From assembly GCA_947367855.1 (NCBI GenBank), contig CANBFE010000001.1, positions 418,346 to 482,345 of the forward strand: DNA of 64,000 bases. Direction: 5' to 3'. The notes under the pieces were generated by a model that made no database searches, had not been told where the DNA came from, and worked only from the letters and a program-made list of their open reading frames with translations. Of this stretch, positions 8,177-18,644 are shown in pieces (the first letter of the stretch is position 1; the number at the start of each line of letters is the position of its first letter). The position numbers and the translations under genes are program-made. Source of the DNA: an uncultured Lachnospiraceae bacterium. Its GTDB lineage: Bacteria; Bacillota; Clostridia; Lachnospirales; Lachnospiraceae.

Positions 8177-9259
8177 ATGATGTCTGTTATGTCTTCATTT
8201 TCAATAGAGGAAATTCTTCGCACCGCCAGAGAGGCCGGGGCCAGTGATGTTCATCTGGCAGCGGGACTGCCTCCGAAGATGCGTGTCAACGGTACGCTTG
8301 TGACCATGAACCATTCCAGAATAACACCTTCGGATACGTTGGACATCCTGATTTCGGTGATGCCGGAGGTTCAGCGCCAGAAGTTTGAGGAGAAAGGGGA
8401 ATATGACTTTTCCTTTGCCGTTCCGGAATGTGGAAGGTGCCGTGCCAATGCCTATAAACAGAAGGGGAGTGTGGCTTTTGCCCTGCATCTTGTGGATGCA
8501 AAGGTGCCGTCTCCTGAGGAGCTGGGCATGCCCGAGTCCGTTGCCGGGCTGTATGAAAGGGAAAGCGGACTGGTGTTGGTCACAGGACCCTCCGGAAGCG
8601 GCCGGTCTGCCACGTTGGCATCCCTTGTGGATCAGATTAATGAGAACCGGGACGCGCTGATCATCACGTTGGAGGATCCCATAGAATATATGCATTCCCA
8701 TAAACGTGCCATGGTAAACCAACGGGAGATGGGGTTGGACAGCAGATGCTACGCAGATGCTTTAAAGGCTGCCCTGCGGGAAGACCCGGATGTGATTCTG
8801 GTGGGGGAACTTCGGGACCCTGAGAGCGTCAGTGAGGCAATTACGGCTGCGGAGACAGGGCATCTGGTGCTTTCCTCCCTTCATGCCTCCAATGTGGCCA
8901 ATGCGTTGGATGGTATTCTGGATATGTATCCGCCCCACAGACAGGAGAGAATCCGGGAGAGACTGGCAGAGGTTTTGGAGGCGGTTGTGTCCCAACGTCT
9001 GATTCCTGCAGGGGACGGCCAGGGGCGGGTGGCAGCTTTTGAAGTGCTGCTGAATAACCAGGAAGTGCGGCGGATCATACGGGAAGGCAGTATGCAGAGA
9101 CTGCGGGAGGAGATGTACAGCGGTATGGAGCAGGGGATGCTTCCCCTGGACGAGTCTGTGGGAAAGCTGTATTCCGACGGCAGGATCAGCAGGGACACGG
9201 CTCTCCGCTACATGGGGAATCCGGAGGAACTGGAGGAGAACGGATCTGCCGGGGGATGA
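8177..9259 (+). CDS. PilT-like type IV pilus retraction ATPase family protein
   Basis: 360 residues, the usual length of PilT, a hexameric ATPase that depolymerises type IV pili. Family features are clear: ASDVHLAAGLPP near the N-terminus, the Asp-box EDPIEYMH, Walker B DVILVGELRDPE, and the TAAETGHLVLSSLHAS stretch with the His box. The Walker A motif reads GPSGSGRSAT: the invariant lysine is arginine (codon CGG near 8609). The SD GGGAG precedes ATGATG at 8177-8182, and either ATG may start. No other pilus genes are near, so its partner is unknown. It may be impaired in ATP hydrolysis or be a regulatory paralogue. Confidence 0.88.
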   Translation: MMSVMSSFSIEEILRTAREAGASDVHLAAGLPPKMRVNGTLVTMNHSRITPSDTLDILISVMPEVQRQKFEEKGEYDFSFAVPECGRCRANAYKQKGSVAFALHLVDAKVPSPEELGMPESVAGLYERESGLVLVTGPSGSGRSATLASLVDQINENRDALIITLEDPIEYMHSHKRAMVNQREMGLDSRCYADALKAALREDPDVILVGELRDPESVSEAITAAETGHLVLSSLHASNVANALDGILDMYPPHRQERIRERLAEVLEAVVSQRLIPAGDGQGRVAAFEVLLNNQEVRRIIREGSMQRLREEMYSGMEQGMLPLDESVGKLYSDGRISRDTALRYMGNPEELEENGSAGG

Positions 9260-9476
9260 TTCCCTCCGCCTGAACCGAGTTTGTAAAACGAAATATCAGG
9301 AGTGCTGTCTGAGACTGGCAGCATTCTGGGGCGTAATATTCCGGAACCCTGATTTGAAAAGGTTCCGGAGCCCTTTCTAAAGTCTGTTTTCATTCAAAAT
9401 GTAAAATTTTCATCAAAATTCAGCCCCGCTTGTCCGGGCATAAAATTCAGTCAGAACAAAAATCGGGAGGTAATAT

Positions 9477-11042
9477 ATGTATAGTACGGTTGTTTCCGGG
9501 GCGCTTCATGGTGTCTCGGCTTACCTGGTATCCGTGGAGGTGGACATTGCCAATGGACTGCCGGCTTTTTTCATGGTAGGTTCCCTGAGCACGGAGGTGC
9601 GGGAATCCCGGGAGAGGGTGACTGTTGCCCTGAAAAATGTGGGGCTGAGTCTTCCTCCAAAGCGGATTACAGTCAATTTGTCACCGGCAGACCGAAGGAA
9701 GGAGGGGACGGCTTTTGATCTCCCCATTGCGGTGGGTATGTTGGAATCCCTGGGCCTGATTCCTCTAAAAGCAGCTGAGGGAATCCTGTTTCTCGGGGAA
9801 CTGGGACTGGACGGTGAAATAAAAAAAGTACGGGGTGCGCTTCCCATTGTACAGGCTGCTGCGGAGAGCGGCATCAGGCAGTGTATCGTGCCGACAGCCA
9901 ATGCAAAGGAGGCGGCAGTGGTTCCGGGAATGACTGTGCGCGGGGCAGAAAATTTCCTGGATATTCTGCATTTTCTGATGGCGGGGCAGAAGGAGCAGGG
10001 GGATATTCTGGAGACCATCCGGGTAGACACAGATCGTCTTTTCAATGGGGAAGGTGAAAAAAGCCGGAAAAACATCCAGGACCGTCTTGATTTCAGCCAG
10101 GTTACGGGGCAGGAAAGCGCCAGAAGGGCTGCGGAGATTGCTGCAGCGGGTTTTCACAATCTGTTGATGGTGGGGCCTCCGGGGGCAGGAAAATCCATGA
10201 TCGCAAAGCGGATCCCGGGCATTCTGCCCCCGCTTACCCTGGAGGAGAGCCTTGAGGTGACTGCTGTGGTCAGCGTGGCCGGATTGTTGGAGGAGGGGGA
10301 ATCCCTGGTGACGGAACGGCCTTTCAGGAGCCCGCACCATACCATTTCCCAGGCAGCTCTGATTGGAGGGAGCACAGTGCCCAGACCGGGAATGATTTCC
10401 CTGGCTCACAGAGGTGTGCTTTTTCTGGATGAACTGCCGGAATTTCAGCGAGCGGCGCTGGACGCCCTGAGACAGCCAATGGAAGAACGGAATGTAAACA
10501 TTGCAAGGGCAAACGGAAATGTCACGTATCCAAGCGATTTTATGCTGGTCTGTGCCATGAATCCCTGTCCCTGTGGCTATTATCCGGACGGAAACCGCTG
10601 CAGCTGCTCGAAAACCCGCATCGGAAAGTATATGGGGAAGGTATCCGGACCCATTCTGGACAGGATAGACCTGTGTGTGGAGCTGCAGTCCGTAAACTAT
10701 GCCAGTCTTAAGGAGAAGACAGGCGGGGAGGGAAGCGCTGAGATCCGGCGGCGGGTGGAAAGGGCAAGGCAGATTCAGAAACAGCGCTTTGCAGGCACAG
10801 GGTACCGGTTTAACGGAGATATCGAGGCTGCGGTCATGGAAAATTACTGTTTTCTGGGTCCGGAGGAGCAGCTGTGCATGGAAAAGCTGTACAATTCGCT
10901 GCAGCTCAGCGCCAGGGCATACCACCGTATTCTGAGGGTGGGCAGAACCATTGCAGATCTGGACGGCGAGGAACGAATCCGGGTACGGCATCTGATGGAA
11001 GCGGCGTTTTACAGACCTTCCATGGAGTACTGGGGGCATTAA
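9477..11042 (+). CDS. comM: YifB/ComM family Mg-chelatase-like AAA+ ATPase
   Basis: 521 residues with an N-terminal Lon-protease-like fold (starting MYSTVVSGALHGVSAYLV), a Walker A GPPGAGKSM (about residue 235), Walker B VLFLDELPEF and a C-terminal Mg-chelatase subunit domain with a Cys-rich insertion (NPCPCGYYPDG). ComM is a helicase promoting branch migration during natural transformation. It lies directly before dprA, another transformation gene, which fits that role. The SD is GGGAGG. The 217 bases upstream contain small inverted repeats (for example GGAACC with GGTTCC near 9341-9366) but no convincing promoter. Confidence 0.92.
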   Translation: MYSTVVSGALHGVSAYLVSVEVDIANGLPAFFMVGSLSTEVRESRERVTVALKNVGLSLPPKRITVNLSPADRRKEGTAFDLPIAVGMLESLGLIPLKAAEGILFLGELGLDGEIKKVRGALPIVQAAAESGIRQCIVPTANAKEAAVVPGMTVRGAENFLDILHFLMAGQKEQGDILETIRVDTDRLFNGEGEKSRKNIQDRLDFSQVTGQESARRAAEIAAAGFHNLLMVGPPGAGKSMIAKRIPGILPPLTLEESLEVTAVVSVAGLLEEGESLVTERPFRSPHHTISQAALIGGSTVPRPGMISLAHRGVLFLDELPEFQRAALDALRQPMEERNVNIARANGNVTYPSDFMLVCAMNPCPCGYYPDGNRCSCSKTRIGKYMGKVSGPILDRIDLCVELQSVNYASLKEKTGGEGSAEIRRRVERARQIQKQRFAGTGYRFNGDIEAAVMENYCFLGPEEQLCMEKLYNSLQLSARAYHRILRVGRTIADLDGEERIRVRHLMEAAFYRPSMEYWGH

Positions 11043-11097
11043 GGGGACAGTGCGGCCGGGCGGAGAACAAGGCGGAAGGATGGAGGAAGGGGAGCAC

Positions 11098-12273
11098 ATG
11101 AACCAGGAAGAATGGAAGGAACGGGAAAAAATGTACGCCTGCTGGCTCTGCAATTTCCCGGGTATCAGAAATGCGCAGATGCATAAACTGTCGGAACTCT
11201 GCGGAGGGCCGGAGGGGATTTACCATGGGAGCAGGCAGCAGTGGGCCCAGGTACTCACGCCGCAGCAGGTGGAGGGACTTGCCGATTATACAGGGAAATG
11301 GCCTCCCGGGGCAAGATACAGTGAGATGCGGGAGGAGGGGATTCAGCTTGTGACAGTTGCGGACGCGGATTACCCGGAAAGGCTGAAAAATATTCCTGAT
11401 CCGCCCTTTGCCCTCTTTGTAAAGGGGCGGCTGCCGGATGACGGCTTGCCTGCAATTGCGGTTATCGGGGCAAGGGAGTGTTCCGAGTACGGAAGGTTTG
11501 TGGCCCGGGAACTTGGCGCGGCACTGGGGCGGCATGGCGTGGTGGTGGTCAGCGGAATGGCAAAGGGAATTGACGGCATCAGCCAGCAGGCGGCATTGGA
11601 GGCCGGAGGATTTTCCGTGGGTGTACTGGGGTCCGGTGTGGATGTCTGTTATCCTGCCCGGAACAGGGGTCTTTACAGCAGCCTGCTCCGGGACGGCGCG
11701 GTGCTGTCCGCTTATCCAAACGGAACGCCTGCCCGTCCACGGAATTTTCCGCCCAGGAACAGAATCGTAAGCGGGCTTGCAGATGCCGTGGTGGTTGTGG
11801 AGGCCAGGGCCAGAAGCGGCACGCTGATCACCGTGGACATGGCCCTGGAACAGGGACGGGAGGTGTATGTGGTGCCCGGGCGCGTGACGGACAGGCTCAG
11901 CGACGGCTGTAACCGGCTGATTCGGCAGGGCGCGGGAGTGTGCCTGAGTCCGGAGAGTTTTTTTGAGGAGATTATGCAGATCGGGGAAAAAAGGAAGGAG
12001 AAGAAAAAAGGGGCCTGTCACAGGGAATCCGGTACGGCATCTTCTGATCTGTTGGAAAGGCGCCTGTCGGGACTTCCGGAAGAACTTGCGGAGGTTTGTA
12101 AGGCGCTGGACTTTTCTCCCAGGACGGCAGAGGAGATCAGAAGCCTGCTGCCGGAGAATTACGAAGACAGGCAGCTGATCTCAAGTCTGATGCAGTTATG
12201 CATGGCGGAACTGGCCGTTCAGGTCAGTCCGGGACAGTTCTGTCTCAACGGCGGAAAAAGAACCGTTGGGTAA
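11098..12273 (+). CDS. dprA: DNA processing protein DprA (Smf)
   Basis: 391 residues from ATG 11098, chosen because GAAGGGGAG lies just upstream; an in-frame GTG at 11050 is possible. DprA protects incoming single-stranded DNA and loads RecA. The Rossmann-like core is visible (AVIGARECSEYG, then VSGMAKGIDGISQQAAL, GSGVDVCYPARN and FPPRNRIVSGL). The N-terminus resembles helix-hairpin-helix/SAM-like regions and the C-terminus (about 320-390) a winged helix. It follows comM by 55 bases, so the two are probably co-transcribed. Confidence 0.95.
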   Translation: MNQEEWKEREKMYACWLCNFPGIRNAQMHKLSELCGGPEGIYHGSRQQWAQVLTPQQVEGLADYTGKWPPGARYSEMREEGIQLVTVADADYPERLKNIPDPPFALFVKGRLPDDGLPAIAVIGARECSEYGRFVARELGAALGRHGVVVVSGMAKGIDGISQQAALEAGGFSVGVLGSGVDVCYPARNRGLYSSLLRDGAVLSAYPNGTPARPRNFPPRNRIVSGLADAVVVVEARARSGTLITVDMALEQGREVYVVPGRVTDRLSDGCNRLIRQGAGVCLSPESFFEEIMQIGEKRKEKKKGACHRESGTASSDLLERRLSGLPEELAEVCKALDFSPRTAEEIRSLLPENYEDRQLISSLMQLCMAELAVQVSPGQFCLNGGKRTVG

Positions 12274-12286
12274 AATGATTTTCCAG

Positions 12287-12316
12287 CTGACACCGGGCGT
12301 CTTTCTATGGTATACT
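12287..12316 (+). promoter_or_regulatory. promoter upstream of ispG
   Basis: CTGACA (12287-12292), an 18-base spacer and TATACT (12311-12316) with an extended -10 (TGG just before it), about 40 bases before the ispG start. Confidence 0.55.
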
Positions 12317-12359
12317 TATTTCAAAGTTCTTAAGGATGGTCGGGTTGGGGAGGAAAATC

Positions 12360-13412
12360 ATGCACAGAGATAATACAAAGGTTGTTCAGATAGGAGACAG
12401 GAAAATCGGCGGGGGCAATCCCATACTGATTCAGTCCATGACCAATACAAAGACGCAGGATGTGGAGGCCACGGTGGCCCAGATTCTGGAACTGGAACGG
12501 GCGGGCTGTGAGATCGTCCGGTGCACGGTGCCGGATATGGAGGCAGCAAGGGCTGTTTCACGGATAAAAGAGCAGATTCACATTCCCCTGGTGGCAGACA
12601 TTCATTTTGACTACAAAATGGCAATCGCCGCCATGGAAAACGGAGCAGATAAAATCCGTATCAATCCCGGGAATATTGGCGGACGGGACAGGGTGAAAGC
12701 GGTTCTGGAGGTGGCGGCAGCCAGAGGGATTCCCATCCGGGTGGGGGTTAACAGCGGTTCCCTGGAGAAGCGTCTTCTGGAAAAGTACGGCGGCGTCACT
12801 GCGGAGGGGATTGTGGAAAGCGCTTTGGACAAGGTGCATGTAATGGAGGAATTTGATTTTCACAATCTGGTTATCAGCATCAAATCCTCCGATGTGCTTA
12901 TGTGTGTGAAAGCCCATGAACTTCTGGCAGAGAGAACATCTTATCCCCTTCATGTGGGGATCACGGAAGCCGGGACGGTACAGAGCGGCAATATCAAGTC
13001 TGCCATAGGCCTGGGCCTGATTCTGCGCCAGGGTATAGGAGACACCATCCGGGTATCCCTGACAGGGGATCCCGTGGAAGAGATTCGCTCCGCAAAACTG
13101 ATTCTGCGGACACTGGGGCTGCGCAGGGGAGGGGTGGAAGTGGTTTCCTGTCCTACATGCGGGCGGACCAGAATCGATCTGATCGGTCTGGCTGCCAGGG
13201 TGGAAAAACTGGTGGAGGATTATCCGCTGGATATCAGAGTGGCAGTGATGGGCTGTGCCGTGAACGGCCCCGGGGAAGCCAGGGAGGCGGATCTTGGCAT
13301 AGCCGGCGGTCAGGGGGAGGGGCTTCTGTTTAAGAAAGGGGAAATCCTTCGGAAGGTGCCGGAAGAGCAACTGTTGGATGAATTGAAGAAAGAGCTGGAT
13401 CACTGGAAATGA
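12360..13412 (+). CDS. ispG: 4-hydroxy-3-methylbut-2-enyl diphosphate synthase (IspG/GcpE)
   Basis: 350 residues from ATG 12360 (SD GGGGAGG); an upstream in-frame ATG at 12336 has no good SD. It converts the cyclic diphosphate MEcPP to HMBPP in the MEP isoprenoid pathway and needs a 4Fe-4S cluster. The TIM-barrel part carries IQSMTNT and VADIHFDY. The C-terminal cluster ligands are in SCPTCGRT and [10 protein letters not shown]. Its stop overlaps the polC start (ATGATGA), so the two are translationally coupled. Confidence 0.97.
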   Translation: MHRDNTKVVQIGDRKIGGGNPILIQSMTNTKTQDVEATVAQILELERAGCEIVRCTVPDMEAARAVSRIKEQIHIPLVADIHFDYKMAIAAMENGADKIRINPGNIGGRDRVKAVLEVAAARGIPIRVGVNSGSLEKRLLEKYGGVTAEGIVESALDKVHVMEEFDFHNLVISIKSSDVLMCVKAHELLAERTSYPLHVGITEAGTVQSGNIKSAIGLGLILRQGIGDTIRVSLTGDPVEEIRSAKLILRTLGLRRGGVEVVSCPTCGRTRIDLIGLAARVEKLVEDYPLDIRVAVMGCAVNGPGEAREADLGIAGGQGEGLLFKKGEILRKVPEEQLLDELKKELDHWK

Positions 13413-16400
13413 TGACAAATGCAAAACCGTTTTTTGAAGTATTTCCCACTCTGGAAATCAAGGGAAAGCTCAGGGACAGACTGGAGCAGGCAAAGGTGGA
13501 ACGGGTGTCCGCCACGAAGCGTAAGGACAGAATTTCCGTTTATTTATACAGCACAAGGCTGATCATCAAAGAGGATATCTGGGCGGCAGAGAGGGAGATC
13601 AAGGCCCAGCTTTTTCCAAAGGCGTCCCTGGTTGTCCGCATCTTTGAACGATTTGAGCTTTCGGCCCAGTACACGCCGGAGAACCTGATGGATATCTACA
13701 GGGAGAGTATTCTGGCGGAGCTGCAGGAGTACAGTCATGTGGAGTATAATGCTTTTCGGACGGCGGATATTTCCTATCCGGAATCCGGGGGGATAGAGCT
13801 GAATATAGAAGATACCATACCTAACCGGAGCAAGGAACCAGAGCTGGTCCGGGTGTTGGAAAAAATACTGGTGGAACGCTGCGGCCTGGCAGCAGGGGTT
13901 ACGGTAACCTACAGAGAGGCAGGTCCGCGGAAATATGTGGAAGACGATGAACTGAAGATCCGGATGCGGGTCAAGGACATATTTCTGAATGCAAAACTGG
14001 AAAATGAAACCGGAGCACTTTCCGGCGGACCGGAAGAGGGAAGCAGGAAAGCAAAGCCCGGGGCAGATGCGGATCTGGCGGGCAGAAAGACAGCCCAGGG
14101 AAGCCGGCCGGGAAACATACAGGGCAGATCAGGCGGAAACGGATGGCAGGAGGGAAATACGCCGGCCAAAACTGCCCTGCCTGCAGGGGATAACGCTCAG
14201 TTCGGCGGTATGACGCGCCAGTCAGGAGACGGGGGGACAGGTTTCCGGCGCAAGGGCGAGTTCAGGCGGGGCGAATTCCGCAGAGGAGATTATGGGCGTA
14301 CCCTGAAACAGTCCGACGATCCGGATGTGATCTACGGAAGGGATTTTGAGGAGGAGGCCATTCCCATCGAGGATATTATCGGCGAGATGGGAGAGGTAAC
14401 CATCCGGGGAAAGGTATTAAAGACAGACAGCCGCCAGATCAGAAACGAGAGAACCATAGTTATGTTTGACGTGACGGACTTCACGGATACCATGACTGTG
14501 AAGCTCTTTGCCAGGAATGAATTTGTGAAAGAGCTGACAGACAGCCTGAAAAGCGGGACCTTTGTAAAGATAAAAGGCGTGGCGACCCTGGATAAGTTTG
14601 ACCATGAGCTGACCATCGGTTCCCTGACGGGTATCAGGAGGATTCCGGATTTTACCACCGTGCGCAGAGATACGGCCATGCATAAGCGGGTGGAGCTGCA
14701 CTGCCATACCAAGATGAGCGATTTTGACGGCGTTTCCGAGGCCAAGGACATTGTAAAGAGGGCCTGCAAATGGGGGCACCGGGCCATTGCCATCACAGAC
14801 CACGGCGTAGTGCAGGGTTTTACAGATGCTTTTCATGTATGGCAGGATTTATGGAAAGCGGAGAAGGAGAGGTGTAAGGAAAAGGGGGAGACTCCTGACA
14901 GGCAGAAATTTTTCAAGGTCATATATGGGGTGGAGGCCTATCTGGTGGATGACCTGAAAGAGATTGTCACCGGGGACAGAGGGCAGAAACTGGAAGATAG
15001 TTTTGTGGTATTTGATATCGAGACCACAGGGTTTTCCCCGGTAAATAACCGGATCATTGAGATCGGTGCGGTAAAGGTAAGCGGAGGAAAGGTCACAGAC
15101 CGCTTTTCTGCATTTGTAAACCCCCAGGTACCCATTCCCTTTGAGATTGAGAAGCTTACGGGAATCCGGGATGATATGGTGACAGAGGCTCCTGTGATTG
15201 AGGAGGTCCTGCCGCAGTTTCTGCAGTTTGCGGAAGGCTGTGTGCTGGTAGCCCATAACGCGGGTTTTGACATGAGCTTTATCCTGGAGAACGCAAGGAG
15301 ACTGGAGATTCCCTTTACAGAATGTACCTATGTGGATACGGTGGGCATTGCCCGCGTGCTGCTTCCGGACCAGGCCAAGCACACTCTGGATGCGGTGGCA
15401 AAGACATTGAATATCTCCCTGGAAAACCATCACCGTGCCGTGGATGATGCGGAGTGCACGGCCTGGATTTTCCTGAAGTTTATCCAGATGCTCAAGGAGA
15501 GGGACATACATACCCTTACGGGGCTGAATGAACTGGGGGCATCCAGTGCGGATCTGGTGAAAAAGCTTCCCACTTATCATGCCATTATCCTGGCAAAGAA
15601 TGATCTGGGCCGCATTCATCTGTACAAGCTGGTGACGGAGTCCCATCTGCGCTATTATGCGGGAAGGCATCCAAGGATTCCCAAAAGCATGGTCCAGAAG
15701 TACAGGGAGGGGCTGATTCTGGGCAGCGCCTGCGAGGCCGGGGAGCTGTACAGGGCCCTGTTGGATGAACAGAGCGAGATGCAGATTGCAAGGATTGTGA
15801 ATTTCTATGATTACCTGGAGATACAGCCCGTGGGAAACAACAGGTTCATGATAGCCTCCGACAGGATCAGGAATATCAATTCCATGGAGGATATTCAGGA
15901 GGTGAACCGCAGGATTGTAAAACTGGGGGAGCAGTTCCACAAGCCTGTGGTGGGCACATGTGATGTGCACTTTCTGGATCCGGAGGACGAGGTGTACAGG
16001 CGCATTATCATGGCAGGACGGGGCTTTGAAGATGCTGATGAGCAGGCCCCGCTGTTTCTTCACACAACGGATGAAATGCTGGAGGATTTTGCCTATCTGG
16101 GCAGTGACAAGGCTTATGAGGTGGTGGTTGCCAACACAAATAAAATCGCTGATATGGTAGAATCCATAGATCCTGTCCGTCCGGATAAATGCGCTCCTGT
16201 CATTGAGGACAGCGACAAGAAACTGACCAGGATCTGTTATGATAAGGCTCATGAGATCTATGGACCGGAGCTGCCGGATATTGTGGAAAAACGTCTGGAA
16301 AAGGAACTGCATTCCATAATTACCAATGGATTTGCTGTGATGTATATCATTGCGCAGAAGCTGGTCTGGAAGTCGGTGGAGGACGGATATCTGGTAGGAT

Positions 16401-18112
16401 CCAGGGGAAGCGTGGGAAGCTCTTTTGTGGCTACCATGGCGGGAATTACGGAGATCAATCCCCTGAGTCCCCACTATTACTGCAGTAAATGTTATTATGT
16501 GGATTTTGAGAGCGAGGACGTAAAATCCTATGCCGGTAAGGCAGGGGTGGATATGCCTGACAGGAACTGTCCGGTATGCGGGGAGCCGCTTCACAAGGAT
16601 GGCTTTGACATCCCTTTTGAGACATTTCTGGGATTTAAGGGGGACAAGGAACCGGATATTGACCTGAATTTTTCCGGGGAATACCAGTCCAAGGCTCATA
16701 AATATACGGAAGTGATTTTCGGTTCGGGACAGACTTACCGGGCGGGAACCATAGCTACCCTGGCGGAGAAGACTGCCTTTGGATATGTGAAGAATTATTT
16801 TGAGGAGAGACAGAAGCACAGGAGGAAAAGTGAGATAGAGAGACTGGCCATGGGAGTGGCCGGGGTGCGGAGAAGTACAGGGCAGCATCCCGGAGGCATC
16901 GTGGTGCTGCCAATCGGACAGGATATTAATTCCTTTACGCCCGTACAGCATCCTGCCAACGATATGACTACGGATATCGTGACAACTCATTTTGACTATC
17001 ATTCCATTGACCATAATCTGCTGAAGCTTGACATTCTGGGACACGATGATCCTACCATGATACGTATGCTCCAGGATATGACGGGAAGGGATCCCCTGAC
17101 TATTCCGTTGGATGATCCAAAGGTCATGAGCCTGTTCCAGAAGACGGATGCCCTTGGGATCAGGCCGGAACAGATAGGGGGGACAAAACTGGGCGCCCTT
17201 GGCATTCCGGAGTTCGGCACGGATTTTGCCATGCAGATGCTTATTGATACCAAGCCCCAGGCATTTTCCGACCTGGTGCGGATTGCCGGGCTTTCCCACG
17301 GCACGGATGTGTGGCTGGGCAATGCCCAGGATCTGATCATGAGCGGCACGGCTACCATTTCCACTGCCATCTGCACCCGTGACGATATCATGGTATACCT
17401 GATTCAGATGGGGGTGGAATCCAGTCTTGCCTTTACGATTATGGAGAGTGTCCGCAAGGGAAAGGGGCTGAAGGAAGACTGGATTGCTGCCATGAAGGAG
17501 AAAGATGTGCCGGACTGGTACATTGCCTCCTGCAAAAAAATCAAATACATGTTCCCCAAGGCCCATGCGGCAGCCTATGTGATGATGGCCTGGCGGATTG
17601 CCTACTGCAAGATCAATTATCCCCTTGCCTATTACGGAGCCTTTTTCAGTATCCGGGCAAAGGCGTTTTCCTATGAGCTGATGTGCCAGGGCCAGGCGCA
17701 TCTGGAGGCCTGTATGGCGGATTATAAGCGGCGCATGGATGCGGCGGCGGACAAGGAACCGGGCGCGGTTCCGCTTACGAACCGGGAGGAGGCTGCCTAC
17801 AGCGACATGAGAATCGTGCAGGAAATGTATGCCAGGGGATATGAGTTTGTTCCCATTGACATTTTTACGGCGCAGTCCCGTTCCTTTCAGATTGTAGGGG
17901 ATAAGCTGATGCCGTCCCTGAACAGCATAGACGGGCTGGGGGACAAGGCCGCCGATGCCATCGTGGAGGCAGTGAAGGACGGGCCGTTCCTGTCCAAGGA
18001 TGATTTCAGGGAACGGACCAAGGTGTCCAAGACCATGACGGATTTGATGCAGTCCCTGAATCTGCTTGGGGATCTGCCGGAGTCCAATCAGCTGAGCCTG
18101 TTTGATTTTTAA
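13409..18112 (+). CDS. polC: DNA polymerase III PolC-type catalytic subunit
   Basis: 1567 residues, somewhat longer than B. subtilis PolC. This is the replicative polymerase of low-GC Gram-positives. In order: an N-terminal domain; a low-complexity Gly/Arg-rich linker (about 200-300, with a repeated FRRGEFRRG motif); an OB-fold (about 325-410); a PHP domain ([13 protein letters not shown], about 430); a DnaQ-like 3'-5' exonuclease inserted within it (DIETTGFSP, about 536); and the polymerase core with the PolC zinc module (CSKCYY and CPVCGEP, about 1027-1058). Catalytic Asp residues appear in [11 protein letters not shown]. The extra length comes mainly from the linker. Confidence 0.97.
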   Translation: MMTNAKPFFEVFPTLEIKGKLRDRLEQAKVERVSATKRKDRISVYLYSTRLIIKEDIWAAEREIKAQLFPKASLVVRIFERFELSAQYTPENLMDIYRESILAELQEYSHVEYNAFRTADISYPESGGIELNIEDTIPNRSKEPELVRVLEKILVERCGLAAGVTVTYREAGPRKYVEDDELKIRMRVKDIFLNAKLENETGALSGGPEEGSRKAKPGADADLAGRKTAQGSRPGNIQGRSGGNGWQEGNTPAKTALPAGDNAQFGGMTRQSGDGGTGFRRKGEFRRGEFRRGDYGRTLKQSDDPDVIYGRDFEEEAIPIEDIIGEMGEVTIRGKVLKTDSRQIRNERTIVMFDVTDFTDTMTVKLFARNEFVKELTDSLKSGTFVKIKGVATLDKFDHELTIGSLTGIRRIPDFTTVRRDTAMHKRVELHCHTKMSDFDGVSEAKDIVKRACKWGHRAIAITDHGVVQGFTDAFHVWQDLWKAEKERCKEKGETPDRQKFFKVIYGVEAYLVDDLKEIVTGDRGQKLEDSFVVFDIETTGFSPVNNRIIEIGAVKVSGGKVTDRFSAFVNPQVPIPFEIEKLTGIRDDMVTEAPVIEEVLPQFLQFAEGCVLVAHNAGFDMSFILENARRLEIPFTECTYVDTVGIARVLLPDQAKHTLDAVAKTLNISLENHHRAVDDAECTAWIFLKFIQMLKERDIHTLTGLNELGASSADLVKKLPTYHAIILAKNDLGRIHLYKLVTESHLRYYAGRHPRIPKSMVQKYREGLILGSACEAGELYRALLDEQSEMQIARIVNFYDYLEIQPVGNNRFMIASDRIRNINSMEDIQEVNRRIVKLGEQFHKPVVGTCDVHFLDPEDEVYRRIIMAGRGFEDADEQAPLFLHTTDEMLEDFAYLGSDKAYEVVVANTNKIADMVESIDPVRPDKCAPVIEDSDKKLTRICYDKAHEIYGPELPDIVEKRLEKELHSIITNGFAVMYIIAQKLVWKSVEDGYLVGSRGSVGSSFVATMAGITEINPLSPHYYCSKCYYVDFESEDVKSYAGKAGVDMPDRNCPVCGEPLHKDGFDIPFETFLGFKGDKEPDIDLNFSGEYQSKAHKYTEVIFGSGQTYRAGTIATLAEKTAFGYVKNYFEERQKHRRKSEIERLAMGVAGVRRSTGQHPGGIVVLPIGQDINSFTPVQHPANDMTTDIVTTHFDYHSIDHNLLKLDILGHDDPTMIRMLQDMTGRDPLTIPLDDPKVMSLFQKTDALGIRPEQIGGTKLGALGIPEFGTDFAMQMLIDTKPQAFSDLVRIAGLSHGTDVWLGNAQDLIMSGTATISTAICTRDDIMVYLIQMGVESSLAFTIMESVRKGKGLKEDWIAAMKEKDVPDWYIASCKKIKYMFPKAHAAAYVMMAWRIAYCKINYPLAYYGAFFSIRAKAFSYELMCQGQAHLEACMADYKRRMDAAADKEPGAVPLTNREEAAYSDMRIVQEMYARGYEFVPIDIFTAQSRSFQIVGDKLMPSLNSIDGLGDKAADAIVEAVKDGPFLSKDDFRERTKVSKTMTDLMQSLNLLGDLPESNQLSLFDF

Positions 18113-18124
18113 GGATATTGTTTC

Positions 18125-18162
18125 GGACAGGAGACTGCTCTTTGCAGGGCTGTCTCCTGTCT
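18125..18162 (+). terminator. hairpin just after polC
   Basis: GGACAGGAGAC (18125-18135) pairs with GTCTCCTGTCT (18152-18162). The stem is strong but lacks a T-run, so it may be a weak or factor-assisted terminator or a 3' stabilising structure. Confidence 0.5.
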
Positions 18163-18228
18163 GAAAACCGCGGGAAAACAGAAAAAATGTCTGAAAAAAG
18201 AAAAATTGAAATTTTTTTAAAAAAGGGC

Positions 18229-18257
18229 TTGCATATTTCGAAAAAGTGTTGTATTAT
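18229..18257 (+). promoter_or_regulatory. sigma-A promoter of the tRNA gene
   Basis: TTGCAT (18229-18234), 17-base spacer, TATTAT (18252-18257), about 42 bases before the tRNA. Confidence 0.7.
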
Positions 18258-18298
18258 ATACAAGTACCGCGGGTGCGGTTGAAACAAAAGGTGAGTAT

Positions 18299-18370
18299 GG
18301 CTGATTGGTCAAGCGGTCAAGACGCCGCCCTCTCACGGCGGAAACAGGGGTTCGATTCCCCTATCAGCTG
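18299..18370 (+). tRNA. tRNA-Glu (anticodon CTC)
   Basis: A full cloverleaf of 72 bases. The acceptor stem is GGCTGAT with ATCAGCT (first pair G-U), the anticodon arm is CCGCC-CTCTCAC-GGCGG with anticodon CTC, and the T arm is AGGGG-TTCGATT-CCCCT. The CCA tail is not encoded. It would read GAG codons. Confidence 0.95.
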
Positions 18371-18378
18371 CTAAAGAA

Positions 18379-18424
18379 AACTTTGAAACCTCTATAAAAG
18401 ATTTCAAAGTTTTTTCTTTTTTAT
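18379..18424 (+). terminator. intrinsic terminator after tRNA-Glu
   Basis: AACTTTGAAA (18379-18388) pairs perfectly with TTTCAAAGTT (18402-18411), followed by a T-rich run to about 18422. Confidence 0.9.
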
Positions 18425-18542
18425 CATGTACCAGGGATGGTTAATCTTGCAATTTTACCTGCAATTCCAATTGTTTCCTAATTATGATAATTTTTGCCAT
18501 AATGTTGAAAGATTTAATATTTTCGAAAATTTTATAAAAATC

Positions 18543-18571
18543 TTGCACACTTCCGAGTTTTGGTGTATATT
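18543..18571 (+). promoter_or_regulatory. sigma-A promoter of topA
   Basis: TTGCAC (18543-18548), a 17-base spacer and TATATT (18566-18571), about 74 bases before the topA ATG. Confidence 0.65.
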
Positions 18572-18644
18572 GTTTCACGACGGATATTTTATTTTAGACA
18601 CAAATATGGTATCTTATACGGAGAAAGACATAAGGGGGTCTGGT

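Noticed and set aside
9405..9425. AAAATTTTCATCAAAATTC as a CodY box before comM
   Set aside because: Resembles AATTTTCWGAAAATT but with an extra base and a broken centre; no promoter was found next to it.
9765..11153. 462-codon minus-strand frame opposite comM
   Set aside because: Antisense shadow; comM carries all its motifs.
14849..17701. 950-codon open frame on the minus strand
   Set aside because: It lies wholly inside polC, which has all its domains; the antisense frame is a product of codon bias and matches no family.
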